From assembly GCF_037023145.1 (NCBI RefSeq), contig NZ_CP146094.1, positions 277,810 to 341,809 of the forward strand: a stretch of DNA of 64,000 bases, read 5' to 3'. The notes below the pieces were generated by a model. It was not told where the DNA came from. It saw nothing but the letters and a program-made list of their open reading frames with translations, and made no database searches. Source of the DNA: Ralstonia sp. RRA (GTDB taxonomy: Bacteria > Pseudomonadota > Gammaproteobacteria > Burkholderiales > Burkholderiaceae). The position numbers were made by a program, and so were the translations under genes. This document shows, piece after piece, positions 1 to 8,296 of this stretch (its first letter is position 1; every line of letters starts with the position of its first letter).

Positions 1-711
1 GGTGCGCTCCTGGTCGATCTCGCGCAACGCACGTTTCTCGTGGCTGGCGGCACGCTCTTCTGCTGCATCCGCGCGGGCCCGCTCACGATCGAGCTGCGCG
101 CCAAATTCAACCCGAGCCTGTGTGAGCTGCTGTGCCGCCTCGTCCAACTGCCGGCGGGTCTCCTGCAGACGCGCTTCGGTTGCTGCGTGGCCCTGGCGCT
201 CAGCAGACAGCATTTCTTGAAGCGCGGCAAGCTGCCCGCGCACCGAGTCCAGCTGTGCCTGAATGACCGCGGTCGCTTGTCGCGCGGTTTCGCTTTCCGC
301 AGTGGCTTGGTCGCGCGCGGCTTCGGCGGCGTGCGCCTGGTGGCGCGCTTCGGCCCGCAGTGCGGCCAGTTCGGTGGCCGCCGCGGACGAGGCCGCTTGC
401 CAGATGGCCAACACTGCCTCGGCGGCAACCTGCTTCAAGGCCTCGGGGAGATCTGGGTGGTCGATCGTCACCCGTGTTTTGTCGCGCAGGTCCTGCCAGA
501 ACCGGTTCAGCACGTGGGAAGGTGTGCTCATGCTGCCCTTGCGCACCAGACTGTAGAGCTTGTTGGCCGTCGGTGTGACGCCATAGCGGAAAAACAGCAG
601 CGCGCAGACTTCGCGGTACAGCTCCCGCGTCTCGGTGAAACGGCCGCGCAGCGCCGCGATATCGGCCTGCAGCGCTTGGTCTTCGGCGGTGGATGCGGGG
701 TCAAGCGTCAT
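1..711 (-). CDS. KfrA-like DNA-binding coiled-coil protein (TnpT-like), 3' end off window
   Basis: The visible 237 residues begin with a KfrA_N-type helical DNA-binding region (about residues 10-110, with FFRYGVTPTANKLY and LNRFWQDLR). A long Ala/Glu/Gln/Arg-rich coiled coil follows to the window edge. KfrA proteins are plasmid DNA-binding proteins with long alpha-helical tails. In Tn4651-type transposons a coiled-coil protein, TnpT, assists the tyrosine recombinase TnpS during cointegrate resolution. The gene is transcribed away from the recombinase at 2937, as expected for a tnpT/tnpS pair, but passenger genes separate the two. The ATG at 711 is the first in-frame start after the intergenic region. 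Family assignment is good; the TnpT role is inferred from context. Confidence 0.72.
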   Translation of the reverse strand, partial: MTLDPASTAEDQALQADIAALRGRFTETRELYREVCALLFFRYGVTPTANKLYSLVRKGSMSTPSHVLNRFWQDLRDKTRVTIDHPDLPEALKQVAAEAVLAIWQAASSAAATELAALRAEARHQAHAAEAARDQATAESETARQATAVIQAQLDSVRGQLAALQEMLSAERQGHAATEARLQETRRQLDEAAQQLTQARVEFGAQLDRERARADAAEERAASHEKRALREIDQERT

Positions 712-773
712 GACGGGCCTGGATTTCAGTTCGAATGAGTCAATAATATGCCGTAAACCGCGTGATTTCATAA

Positions 774-793
774 TTTCAAGTACAAACTTGAGA
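774..793. other. Dyad, candidate recombination (rst-like) core
   Basis: In the gap between the divergent KfrA-like gene and the next plus-strand gene, the arms TTTCAAG and CTTGAGA flank the hexamer TACAAA. The flanks (CATAA on the left, ACATAAG on the right) extend the imperfect symmetry. Tyrosine-recombinase core sites have this arm-6/8 bp-arm layout, and in Tn4651 the resolution site lies between tnpT and tnpS. It could equally be an operator for the KfrA-like protein. Confidence 0.4.
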
Positions 794-924
794 CATAAGT
801 ACGCTTCTGTCTAGACTATACTGCGCACTGGCCCCGCACAATACGCCTCGCCCGAGGTGACCTCGCAGGCGGTTGATTGTCCTACGTTGAATCACTATGA
901 TTGGTTTCTAATCGACATGATTGG

Positions 925-1656
925 ATGACGCCGAACCTCATGAATCTCTCCGATATGCCCTCCACCGGTACCGGCTGGGATCGCCTTGAAGCCGCCTTCA
1001 AGGAGGAGCGTCCCCTGCAGCCGATCCGCAAGATCGTCGTCAAAGGCTCGGTCGACATGGTGTTCCGGCGCGCGGACACGCCAACGCTGGTCGTTGCCGG
1101 CGAAACGGCGGATGCGGTGACCTCGGTCCGGACCGCCTACAAAGGCGACAAACTGGTGATCGAGCGCGAAGGCGTGTCGATCCGCTTCGGCAGCAGCCAC
1201 ATGACCTTCCACGGCACGGTCGGCTCGGTGGTCTTGGGCGACATCGTGAACGGCAAGCCCACCGGGCCGGCCATTTCCCTGCACCAGCCGCGCGCGGTGG
1301 TCGGCATCGCGCTGCCCGAGTTCCCGGCGATCAAGATCAAGGGCAGCGGCGATGTCACCTTGCTCGATCTGCAGCAAGACGCCTTGGACCTGGAAATCCC
1401 GGGTTCGGGCGATATCACCGCCAGCGGCCACGTCGCCCGCTTGCACGTGCAGGTCGTGGGCTCTGGCGATGTCGATGCCAGTGCGCTGATCGCCGAGTCG
1501 GCCGACCTGTCGGTGGCGGGTTCCGGCGACATTGACGCCTTCGTGCGGACCGAGGTGCGCGCCCGCGTGGCCGGCTCGGGTGACATCGTCGTGCGGGGCA
1601 ACCCGCTGCGCTGGGACGACCACGTGGCTGGCTCCGGCACGATCAAGTTTCGTTGA
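925..1656 (+). CDS. DUF2807-like (auto-transporter adhesin head GIN) beta-helix protein
   Basis: About 243 residues. From residue 100 onward the protein is built of repeats carrying G-S-G-D (KGSGDVTL, PGSGDITA, VGSGDVDA, AGSGDIDA, AGSGDIVV), the hallmark of the DUF2807 right-handed beta-helix. No signal peptide is visible with this start. The function of the family is not settled. The start is uncertain: ATG at 925 is used here, with ATG at 940 and TTG at 901 as alternatives. It sits between the two recombination genes of the transposon, directly ahead of a toxin-antitoxin pair, so it is a passenger gene. Similar proteins also occur in non-mobile settings. Confidence 0.7.
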   Translation: MTPNLMNLSDMPSTGTGWDRLEAAFKEERPLQPIRKIVVKGSVDMVFRRADTPTLVVAGETADAVTSVRTAYKGDKLVIEREGVSIRFGSSHMTFHGTVGSVVLGDIVNGKPTGPAISLHQPRAVVGIALPEFPAIKIKGSGDVTLLDLQQDALDLEIPGSGDITASGHVARLHVQVVGSGDVDASALIAESADLSVAGSGDIDAFVRTEVRARVAGSGDIVVRGNPLRWDDHVAGSGTIKFR

Positions 1657-1707
1657 CGGCGGCAGGCCCAGCACTCCGCTGCATTGACCCGATTTCAGGA
1701 GGACGCC

Positions 1708-1971
1708 ATGTCCAAAGCCGAAACCCGCGTATTGACCGCACATGTCCCAGTGCCGCTGGCCGAGAAGGTGGACCAGTTGGCCGACCGCCTCGAACGCTCG
1801 CGCGGCTGGATCATGAAACAGGCACTGTCGGCCTGGATCGCCCAGGAAGAGGAGCGCGACCGCCTCACCCGCGAGGCGCTGGCCGACGTGGACGCCGGCC
1901 GCGTCATTGGCCACCAGGCCGTGCAGGCCTGGGCGGACAGCCTGGGTGCCGGTGAGCCGGTGCCGCGCTGA
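1708..1971 (+). CDS. Ribbon-helix-helix antitoxin, ParD/CopG type
   Basis: 87 residues. The N-terminal strand (RVLTAHVPVPLAEKV) followed by two helices (QLADRLERSRGWIMKQAL) is a typical RHH DNA-binding domain. The C-terminal half is acidic and fits a toxin-binding tail. The start is fixed by a perfect AGGAGG seven bases ahead of ATG 1708. The stop overlaps the start of the next gene (TGATG), indicating translational coupling. The product should neutralise the ParE-like partner and repress its own promoter. Toxin-antitoxin pairs next to the resolution genes are a known feature of Tn3-family elements. Confidence 0.88.
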   Translation: MSKAETRVLTAHVPVPLAEKVDQLADRLERSRGWIMKQALSAWIAQEEERDRLTREALADVDAGRVIGHQAVQAWADSLGAGEPVPR

Positions 1972-2246
1972 TGGAACTGCAGTGGACCAGCAAGGCGCAG
2001 GAAGACCTCACGCGCCTGTATGAGTTTCTCGCGCCGGTGAACAGGCCGGCCGCCGCGCGCGCGGTGCAGGCTTTGGTCAAGGCGCCAGAAATCCTGCTGA
2101 CCAACCCGCGCGTGGGCGAGCAACTGTTCCAGTTCGAACCGCGCGAAGTGCGGCGCATGCTCGTCGGCCAGTATGAAATGCGCTACGAGATCCGGGGCGA
2201 GAGCATTTACCTGCTGCGGCTGTGGCACACCCGCGAAGACCGATAA
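1971..2246 (+). CDS. ParE/RelE-superfamily toxin
   Basis: 91 residues with the ParE fold pattern: W-T-S-K-A-Q-E-D-L at the N terminus, a helical hairpin to about residue 50, then strands ending with REVRRMLVGQYEMRY and IYLLRLWHTREDR. ParE toxins poison DNA gyrase, while RelE relatives cleave mRNA. The sequence is closer to ParE in length and in its conserved R-x-W-H-x-R-x-x-R end. It overlaps the antitoxin gene by one base. The pair probably stabilises the transposon in the host. Confidence 0.87.
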   Translation: MELQWTSKAQEDLTRLYEFLAPVNRPAAARAVQALVKAPEILLTNPRVGEQLFQFEPREVRRMLVGQYEMRYEIRGESIYLLRLWHTREDR

Positions 2247-2260
2247 CAGGGAGCAAGACC

Positions 2261-2902
2261 ATGCTGGAGTACCGACTGACGCCGAACCATGCCGGCGTCG
2301 CATTGTGGTGGGATTTCGCGGCGCTGGAGCGCCTGCACGGCTTCATCCACTACGTCGTGCAGGAAAGCGTCTACATCGAGGACAAGGAAGGCTTCGTGCT
2401 CGGCTTGGCGTACGACGTGCGCAAAGCCTATTCGGGGCAGCGCAGCGTGGACCAACGCGGCGATACCAAGGACGACCGTTGCCGTATCTACGGCGTCGAA
2501 GTCCTGTGGCCCGTACTCCTGACGCAAGTCGGGGTGCTGCGCCAGGCCATGGCCTTCATCCCGACCAACAAGCTGGACCAGTCGATCATGTTCGAGCTGG
2601 AGCACGTGGTCGAATCGGCGGTGCGCGCCGCCACGCCGGTGTTGGCCGATGAAGTCATCCACCGCACGCGGTCCGCTGCGAGCGCCACCTATGTCCACCT
2701 AGACAGCGTGCTCGATAGCCGCTGCCGGTACTTCATTGCACTGCCGCCCAAACAGCGCCTCAAGATGCTGCCCAAGGTGATGGCGACGTTCGACCCGATG
2801 TACGGGATCTTGGCCAAGTCGGATATCACGTTGCGCCCCGATGTCATCCCACCCACCGCCTTCGTCGACAGCGACGAAGACTGGCCGGACTTCGAGTGGT
2901 GA
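2261..2902 (+). CDS. Hypothetical protein, transposon passenger
   Basis: 213 residues from ATG 2261, which is preceded by a GGGAG ribosome site and lies 14 bases after the toxin stop, so it is likely cotranscribed with the toxin-antitoxin genes. No signal peptide, membrane span or catalytic motif is recognised. The protein is soluble and mildly acidic at the C terminus (DSDEDWPDFEW). The central part (VEVLWPVLLTQVGVLRQAM) is helical. Its position between a toxin and a recombinase suggests a transposon- or ICE-associated family, but no function can be assigned. Confidence 0.7.
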   Translation: MLEYRLTPNHAGVALWWDFAALERLHGFIHYVVQESVYIEDKEGFVLGLAYDVRKAYSGQRSVDQRGDTKDDRCRIYGVEVLWPVLLTQVGVLRQAMAFIPTNKLDQSIMFELEHVVESAVRAATPVLADEVIHRTRSAASATYVHLDSVLDSRCRYFIALPPKQRLKMLPKVMATFDPMYGILAKSDITLRPDVIPPTAFVDSDEDWPDFEW

Positions 2903-2936
2903 AACGCCCGCACGCTAGGACGGCGGCCCTGCATCG

Positions 2937-4130
2937 ATGACCCATCCCGTTCCATCGTTCAACGGTCCCGCGGTGGCCATCGAGCAGTTGCGCATCCCGC
3001 CAGCGCTCTCGGGCCTTCACGGCGCCAACCGCGCACGCGAAGCGAGCCGCCAAATCACGGCGGATGACGACCTGGCCGCCGTGGCTGCGTGGCTCGCCCG
3101 CTATGCCGGCGTGCCCGGCACGGTCGCCACCTACCGCAAGGAAGCCGAACGCCTGATACTGTGGGCGATTCTCCAGCACGGCAAGCCGCTGTCTTCACTC
3201 ACCCACGAGGACCTGCTGCTCTACGAGCGCTTCCTGGCCGACCCGCAGCCAGCTTGGCGTTGGGTGATGGCCTCACGCAAGAAGCTGGCGAGAAGCTCGC
3301 CCGACTGGCGCCCCTTCGCCGGTCCACTGTCGCCCACGAGCGTGCGGCATGCGATGACGATCCTCAACGCGCTCTTCGCCTGGCTGGTGCAAGCCGGATA
3401 CCTCGCCGGGAATCCGCTCTCGCTCGCGCGCCGTCGCAGCGCCAAGACAGCCCCGCGCGTGACGCGCTACCTCACGCATGCGCATTGGGACATCGTCAAA
3501 GCCACGATCGAAACCCTGCCCGTCGCGACGGAACGCGACCGGCTGCACGCGGCCCGTTGCCGGTGGTTGTTCTCCGTGCTGTATTTGGCCGGCCTGCGCT
3601 TAGCGGAAATCGCCTCCACGCGCATGGGCGCCGTGTTCTCTCGCCGGGACGCGGCGGGCGTCGAGCGCTGGTGGATCGAGGTGCACGGCAAAGGCGGCAA
3701 GACGCGCCTGGTGCCCGCCACCGATGAACTGATCGCGGAGCTGGCGCGCTATCGGCGCATCTGCGGCCTGCCGCCGTCACCGCAGATCGGCGAAACACGC
3801 CCTTTGCTGCTGCCCGTGATCGGCCCGGAAAAGCCGTTATCGCGCGCGGCGATTCACCTGATCGTCAAGGAGGTGTTCAAGCTCGCGGCCGACCGCGTGC
3901 GTGCACAGGGTCCCGAGTTTGGCGCGCAGGCTGACGTGCTCGCCAGCGCATCGTCCCACTGGCTGCGCCACACGGCCGGCTCGCACATGTCCGACCAACA
4001 GGTGGACCTGCGCTTCGTGCGTGACAACTTCGGCCATGCGTCGCTCGCCACGACGAGTGTCTACCTCCACGCGGAAGATGACGCACGCCACCAGGCAACG
4101 CAAGCCAGCCACCGGCTTGGCTGGAACTGA
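2937..4130 (+). CDS. Tyrosine recombinase, TnpS-like
   Basis: 397 residues. An N-terminal SAM-like core-binding domain (about residues 40-160, VATYRKEAERLILWAI) precedes the catalytic domain. Catalytic elements are visible in order: Arg in AGLRLAEIA, Lys in HGKGGKTRLVPA, His-x-x-Arg in HWLRHTAGSH, His in NFGHASLATT and the nucleophile Tyr in TSVYLHAEDD. It should catalyse strand exchange at a site in the transposon, most likely cointegrate resolution as TnpS does in Tn4651. It is somewhat longer than the roughly 320-residue TnpS. The gene converges on the tnpC/tnpA unit. Confidence 0.85.
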   Translation: MTHPVPSFNGPAVAIEQLRIPPALSGLHGANRAREASRQITADDDLAAVAAWLARYAGVPGTVATYRKEAERLILWAILQHGKPLSSLTHEDLLLYERFLADPQPAWRWVMASRKKLARSSPDWRPFAGPLSPTSVRHAMTILNALFAWLVQAGYLAGNPLSLARRRSAKTAPRVTRYLTHAHWDIVKATIETLPVATERDRLHAARCRWLFSVLYLAGLRLAEIASTRMGAVFSRRDAAGVERWWIEVHGKGGKTRLVPATDELIAELARYRRICGLPPSPQIGETRPLLLPVIGPEKPLSRAAIHLIVKEVFKLAADRVRAQGPEFGAQADVLASASSHWLRHTAGSHMSDQQVDLRFVRDNFGHASLATTSVYLHAEDDARHQATQASHRLGWN

Positions 4131-4295
4131 GCGTACCCAATTCTCGATGGCATGCTCCACGCGCGGCGGCTGCCGGCATCACCCACGAAAACGGGCAAAT
4201 CGCCATGGCAGCCAGCGCATCGAAGGCGCCACCATGAGCTGGCCAACGAAGCGTGGCGACGCCTTCTACGTTGGCTTTCGGGCCGAATGGCTCGG

Positions 4296-4586
4296 CTAGT
4301 CGGCTGGGCTCAGGTGTTCCAGTGGCTCCAATGATTGGCGCATCCGCTCCAGTGCCGCGAGCCAGTCGCCAAGCTCCATCAGCACCGCGTCGACTTGTTC
4401 AACCAGTGTCGGTCCATCCGTGCTGTAGGCTAGGCTCGCGTCGTTAATCACGGTATGAGCCATGCCGTGCAGGCGCAGCAGATCGTCGCGCAACCCGTCC
4501 GGCGCGCATCGTGCTCGAATCCCATCGAGCAACTCCACCGCATGCAGAATGGTGCGGGTATCGAACGACTGCCGGAGCCCCTGCAA
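4296..4586 (-). CDS. tnpC: TnpC-like post-transcriptional regulator of transposition
   Basis: 96 residues, immediately downstream of the transposase gene and on the same strand. The frame is open back to the transposase stop codon (TGA at 4623-4625) and contains no ATG. TTG at 4586 is the best start visible in frame, and coupling to the transposase stop is possible. The protein is small, acidic and all-helical (ILHAVELLDGIRARC, LLRLHGMAHTVIND). In Tn4652 a small gene after tnpA, tnpC, lowers transposase expression post-transcriptionally; position, size and helical character fit. Identification is by context and recalled family resemblance. Confidence 0.65.
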   Translation of the reverse strand: MQGLRQSFDTRTILHAVELLDGIRARCAPDGLRDDLLRLHGMAHTVINDASLAYSTDGPTLVEQVDAVLMELGDWLAALERMRQSLEPLEHLSPAD

Positions 4587-4622
4587 TGCTTCGCTGTCGA
4601 CATCCCCGTAGGGGTCTTGGTC

Positions 4623-7621
4623 TCAGGCATGGCGAGCCCTGCGGACAGCGCGGGCGGGTCCCGCGAACAACCCATCGCGAATCCAGGCCTCCGGTACGCG
4701 CTCTAGGTGCAGCTTGTAGTCACCAAAGCGCTTGATGTTGTGGGTCAGATAAGGACTCAGGAATTCGATGTCGGCGACGTTCACTTTGATGCCCTCGCTG
4801 ACCATCGTGCGTAGGGCCTGCATCAGGTCTGCGGTGTTCTGGAGGATCACGGCCGAGGCGATCAGGTCGTTGTAGCGCAGGCGTTTCTGCTGCTCCTCGG
4901 GCTCGTTTTCCGCGATCACGTCACCACCGAACGAGAACCACTTCGCAAAGCCGTTGTACGACTCGATCTTGTTGGTGGTGGCGGTCACTTCCTGGCGCAG
5001 CTCGCGACTGCCGACCCATTCGAGCAGGTACACGGTGCGCACGACGTTGCCCAGTTCTCGCGCGGCCAGGTAGAGGCGGTTCTTGCGGCTCTCCGAGCCC
5101 AATCTGCGCAGCAGCAGCGGCGAAGAGATGGTGCCGGCCTGGATCGACAGCGCCACCTGCATCAGGTCCTGCCAGTGAAAAGCGATCAGATCCCAGTCGA
5201 CCACCGCCGAGAACAACGAATCGATGTGCTTGTATTTGACGCCGGCATCGGGCTTGTACAGATCCAGTTCCTTCCAGTTGCGAATGCGGGGCATCAGATT
5301 GATGCCAAGCAAGTGGGTGAAAGCGAAGACCGCCGCCGACTGCCCCTGCGTGTCGGCGTGCACGGTGTCGGCCTCGACGCTCAGGTTGGCCTTGAGCAGC
5401 CCTTCGATGACATAGATGGCTTCCCACACACCAGGCGGGATGAAGTGCCGAAACACCGCGATGTAATTGTCGGCCACATGCCGGTAAGCCACGGCGCCCA
5501 TCTTGTGGTAACGAAAATGATAGCCGGCCAGCAGATTGTTGTCGTAGAAGTCGTATTGGGTACCGTCGGCGGCCACCGTTTTGCCGTCGCCCCAGTGTTT
5601 AGGCAAATCCAGGCGCAGGTACAGCTCGATCAGCTCGCGCTGCGCGGTCTCCAGCTTCTCCAGGCTCATGTGCCGCCGGTTGACGAACGACATCATATGG
5701 GGGTGACGCGATCGCCCATATGGCGCGCAGCTTGAGTGGGTCCGAGATTGCAACCCATCGCGAAGATCGTCAGCAGATAGCGTTCGGCGGCGTTGCGGAT
5801 CTTAGGATCGTTGCCGGAGAGCGGCCCGAAGTGCCGGGTGAACTGGGTCCAGTGCTCGATATTGGCCAGCACGTCGAGCAGGTTGCGCGTCGGCATGCGG
5901 CGGATCAGCGCCTGCTGCAAGGCAACGGCCGAGGGCGGAGTTTCGCGCGCAGCGGTGCGCTTGAGTAAGGGTTCGCCGTCAGCGCTGATGGTGACGTGCT
6001 GGCGCTTGTCCGGAAAACTTTTGTCCAGCGTCTGCGCGGCGTCGGCCAGCCACTGCTTGAGGTGCGCGACGAACTCCTGCGCGTTGGCCGGCAGATCCAG
6101 CTTGGCGCAGTACTCTGGCAAGCGCCGCTCGCACTCGCGCCACGGCAACAGGTGGCCCCGGTAGTCGGCAAAGGCGTCTGACCCCACCACGCACAGATCA
6201 CCCGAGCGCAACTCGTTGACCATGTGGGACAGCACGCACAACTCCAAGTAGCGCCGGTTGGTGGGCGGACCCTCGTGGTGCGCTCGCCGGACCAGCTTGC
6301 GCCAGCGCTCGGAGGCAAAACTGAGATCGACTTCAGCAGCGATCCACTCCCGGTGCAGTGATTCGTTTTCCAGCGCGACCTCCAGCCCGGCTAACAACGT
6401 GCGTGATTGGCTGGTCGACTCCCACTCCAACACGCGGGCGAGGCGCAACATCACCGAACGGTGGGCGCGGAAGTGCCGCCACAACAGCGGCAGATAGTTG
6501 TTGCCGCTGAAAGCCCGCACTTCGGCGCAGCGCTCGCGCAGGGGCTCCAGGTCGCCATTGGGAGCCAACAGCTTGCGCACCTGCGCGCCGATTCGGGCAT
6601 CGTCACCGCCATCGGCGACGATATCGACGACACCGTCCAGCACGGTGACAAGGCCTTCGAGCTTGGCGCGCTGGCGAGACTGGATGTATTCCAGTTCGTC
6701 CTGGGCCCGCTTGTGGATCGCGCCCATACGCCGGATAAACATTTCGGCGAGATCGTCGCGACTGCGCACGCGCATGTGAGCAAGCAAGGCCACGATCAAC
6801 GTATAGCGCTTCTCAGGCAGCGTTTCCTTGAGGTTGGCTGCGTCCAGGCCCATGGCCTGGTTGGCCAGCGAACGTAGCTTGGTGGCAGGCACGCCTTCCA
6901 GGACGCCGGATAGGTCGCCAAAAGAATCCAACCACTCCAGATGCTCGATCAGCAGGTTCAGGTGTTTGCGCGAGGGCCGCCGGGCATGTCGCTTGATGTT
7001 GTTGTAGGCGGTCTGCCGGTTGGCGAATTCGCGCGTGAGAAGCTTGTCCAGGCGCTGCCGATCCTCTTCAGAGAGCCGGCGTGCGACCCGCCTGAACATT
7101 GCGTTTTGGGTGCGGGCATGGATTTGCTCGACGATGGTGTCGAGCGTTGAGAACGCAGGCAGTTCAACCTGCTGCAAGATCAGCGCATCAATAGTCGCGT
7201 TGATAATGTCCACCGGCTGATCCATCGTCTCGGCCGCTTCACGTGCAGCGCGGATGGTGACCTCATTGGCGTCGGTGCCAATGTAGGGTTGCACGCCGAG
7301 GAATTGCCGCACGACGACGTAATGCCGGAACAGCGTGGGAGAGACTTTGCGGTCGTAACCGAACGGCGTATCGGGGTCCAACCCCGCGCAAACTCGCACG
7401 TGATCGACTACGGCGGTGGGAATCGCATCAAGATAGGGGAAATAGTGCAGTTGCTGGAAGATCTTGAGCAGCACCAAGAGACCTAGGCGCGGACTCTGGC
7501 CGCGGGTCGAGCGGGTTGCCCAGTCCAACTCCTCAGCGGTCGGCGTGTAGCAGGCCTGCAGCTCTTTCGTGGAGAAGACCTTTGGGAAACGCGGGTAGGC
7601 AGTGCGCTCGACGGTGGCCAT
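4623..7621 (-). pseudogene. tnpA: Tn3-family transposase, broken by a frameshift
   Basis: The first 642 codons (7621 to 5693) read a normal Tn3 transposase N-terminal region and end at ARHMGDRVTPI-stop. The rest continues in another frame from about 5700 (HMMSFVNRRHMSLEKL) to 4623. One extra C in the five-C run near 5700 would join the frames as DRVTPHMMSFVNRRHM, giving a normal length of nearly 1000 residues. The catalytic triad lies in the second part: Asp in AADGTQYDF, Asp in HADTQGQS, Glu in NKIESYNGF. The enzyme would act on the repeat at 7738-7775. A sequencing error in the C run or a programmed shift are alternatives. Confidence 0.85.
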
Positions 7622-7737
7622 ACAGGGATCTCCACAATCGCTGAAGGGCCGGCCAGTCTAGCCGACGGCAAAGGCGGAAATCCAGAGGCTCTTTATAACC
7701 AAGAGGCATGCATGCAAACTTCTACATAACTGGCGGG

Positions 7738-7775
7738 CTTATGATAGCGAATTGGCCTTATCTTGGCATGACCCC
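7738..7775 (-). repeat. Terminal inverted repeat of the Tn3-family element
   Basis: Read inward from 7775 the sequence starts GGGGTCATGCCAAGATAAGG. This has the GGGG start and about 38-bp length of Tn3-family ends and resembles the Tn5041/Tn4651 repeats as recalled (GGGGTTATGCCGAGATAAGG). It lies 117-154 bases upstream of the transposase start, as is usual. The five bases outside are TTCTA. The partner end is outside the window, so the target duplication cannot be checked. Confidence 0.8.
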
Positions 7776-7823
7776 TTCTAGGCATTCAGCAAGGCGCGCC
7801 GGTGTCTCTCTAGATTGATAGCC

Positions 7824-7852
7824 AAAAAAAGCCTACCCCTTGAAGGAGTAGG
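7824..7852 (-). terminator. Rho-independent terminator of the CDF-arsR operon
   Basis: On the minus strand, GCCTACTCCTT pairs with AAGGGGTAGGC (one mismatch in the stem) and is followed by a run of seven T. It lies 23 bases past the arsR stop codon. Confidence 0.85.
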
Positions 7853-7875
7853 CCGGCGCGCACTCACATGTTCAG

Positions 7876-8253
7876 TCAATCGTCGTGTCTGTCCTCCGAA
7901 ATGTGAACCGCCATGTCCTGGAGTACCTGGCTGACGTGCTGGTCGGCAATGCCGTAGAAGATGTGCTTGGCTTGGCGCTCGCCGCGCACGAGGCGCGCGC
8001 CGCGCAACAGGCGCAGGTGATGGCTGACCAAGGACTGCGACAGGTCTAGCGAGCCAGCAATGTCGCCCACTGCGACCGATCCGCGCATGCACAGCAACAG
8101 GATTTTCAATCGCGATTGGTCGCCCAGCAGGCGGAAGGTCTCTGCCAGAACAGCGACGTCACTTTGCGATAGTGCGAGGACATCAGTGGTCGTGCCATGG
8201 TTAGAGGTCGAACATTGCACAATAGCGGCGCTGGTGGTTTTGCGGGATGTCAT
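7876..8253 (-). CDS. ArsR/SmtB-family metal-responsive repressor
   Basis: 125 residues with a winged helix-turn-helix (LAETFRLLGDQSRLKILLLC, then DLSQSLVSHHLRLLRGARLV). The C-terminal helix carries D-Q-H, then ten residues, then H-x-x-E (DQHVSQVLQDMAVHISED). This is the alpha-5 ligand pattern of the Zn/Co/Ni sensors SmtB, CzrA and NmtR. The tail DRHDD may add ligands. The protein should repress the adjacent exporter in the absence of metal and release DNA on metal binding. It is downstream of the CDF gene with a 43-base gap, so it is cotranscribed and autoregulated through the dyad at 9367. Confidence 0.9.
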   Translation of the reverse strand: MTSRKTTSAAIVQCSTSNHGTTTDVLALSQSDVAVLAETFRLLGDQSRLKILLLCMRGSVAVGDIAGSLDLSQSLVSHHLRLLRGARLVRGERQAKHIFYGIADQHVSQVLQDMAVHISEDRHDD

Positions 8254-8296
8254 GGATTCAAACCCTCAAGTGAACTGCGAACCGTCTAGCACGGCC

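Larger units (their letters stand above)
1..7775. mobile_element. Tn3-family transposon, Tn4651/Tn5041-like (left end outside window)
   Basis: The segment holds a Tn3 transposase gene, a TnpC-like gene, a tyrosine recombinase and a divergent KfrA-like coiled-coil gene. This resembles the tnpA-tnpC and tnpS-tnpT modules of the Tn4651 subgroup. It ends at a GGGG-type terminal repeat at 7775. The second repeat is not in the window, so the left boundary is unknown. Passenger genes (DUF2807-like, toxin-antitoxin, hypothetical) lie between the two resolution genes. The transposase is frameshifted, so the copy is probably not autonomous. Confidence 0.75.

Noticed and set aside
40..738. Long plus-strand ORF (232 aa)
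   Set aside because: It is the antisense of the KfrA-like gene; the minus strand encodes a coherent DNA-binding plus coiled-coil protein.
895..1914. 339-aa minus-strand ORF
   Set aside because: Antisense of the GSGD-repeat protein and antitoxin; composition (His/Arg/Gly/Asp-rich) is typical of a shadow frame in GC-rich DNA.
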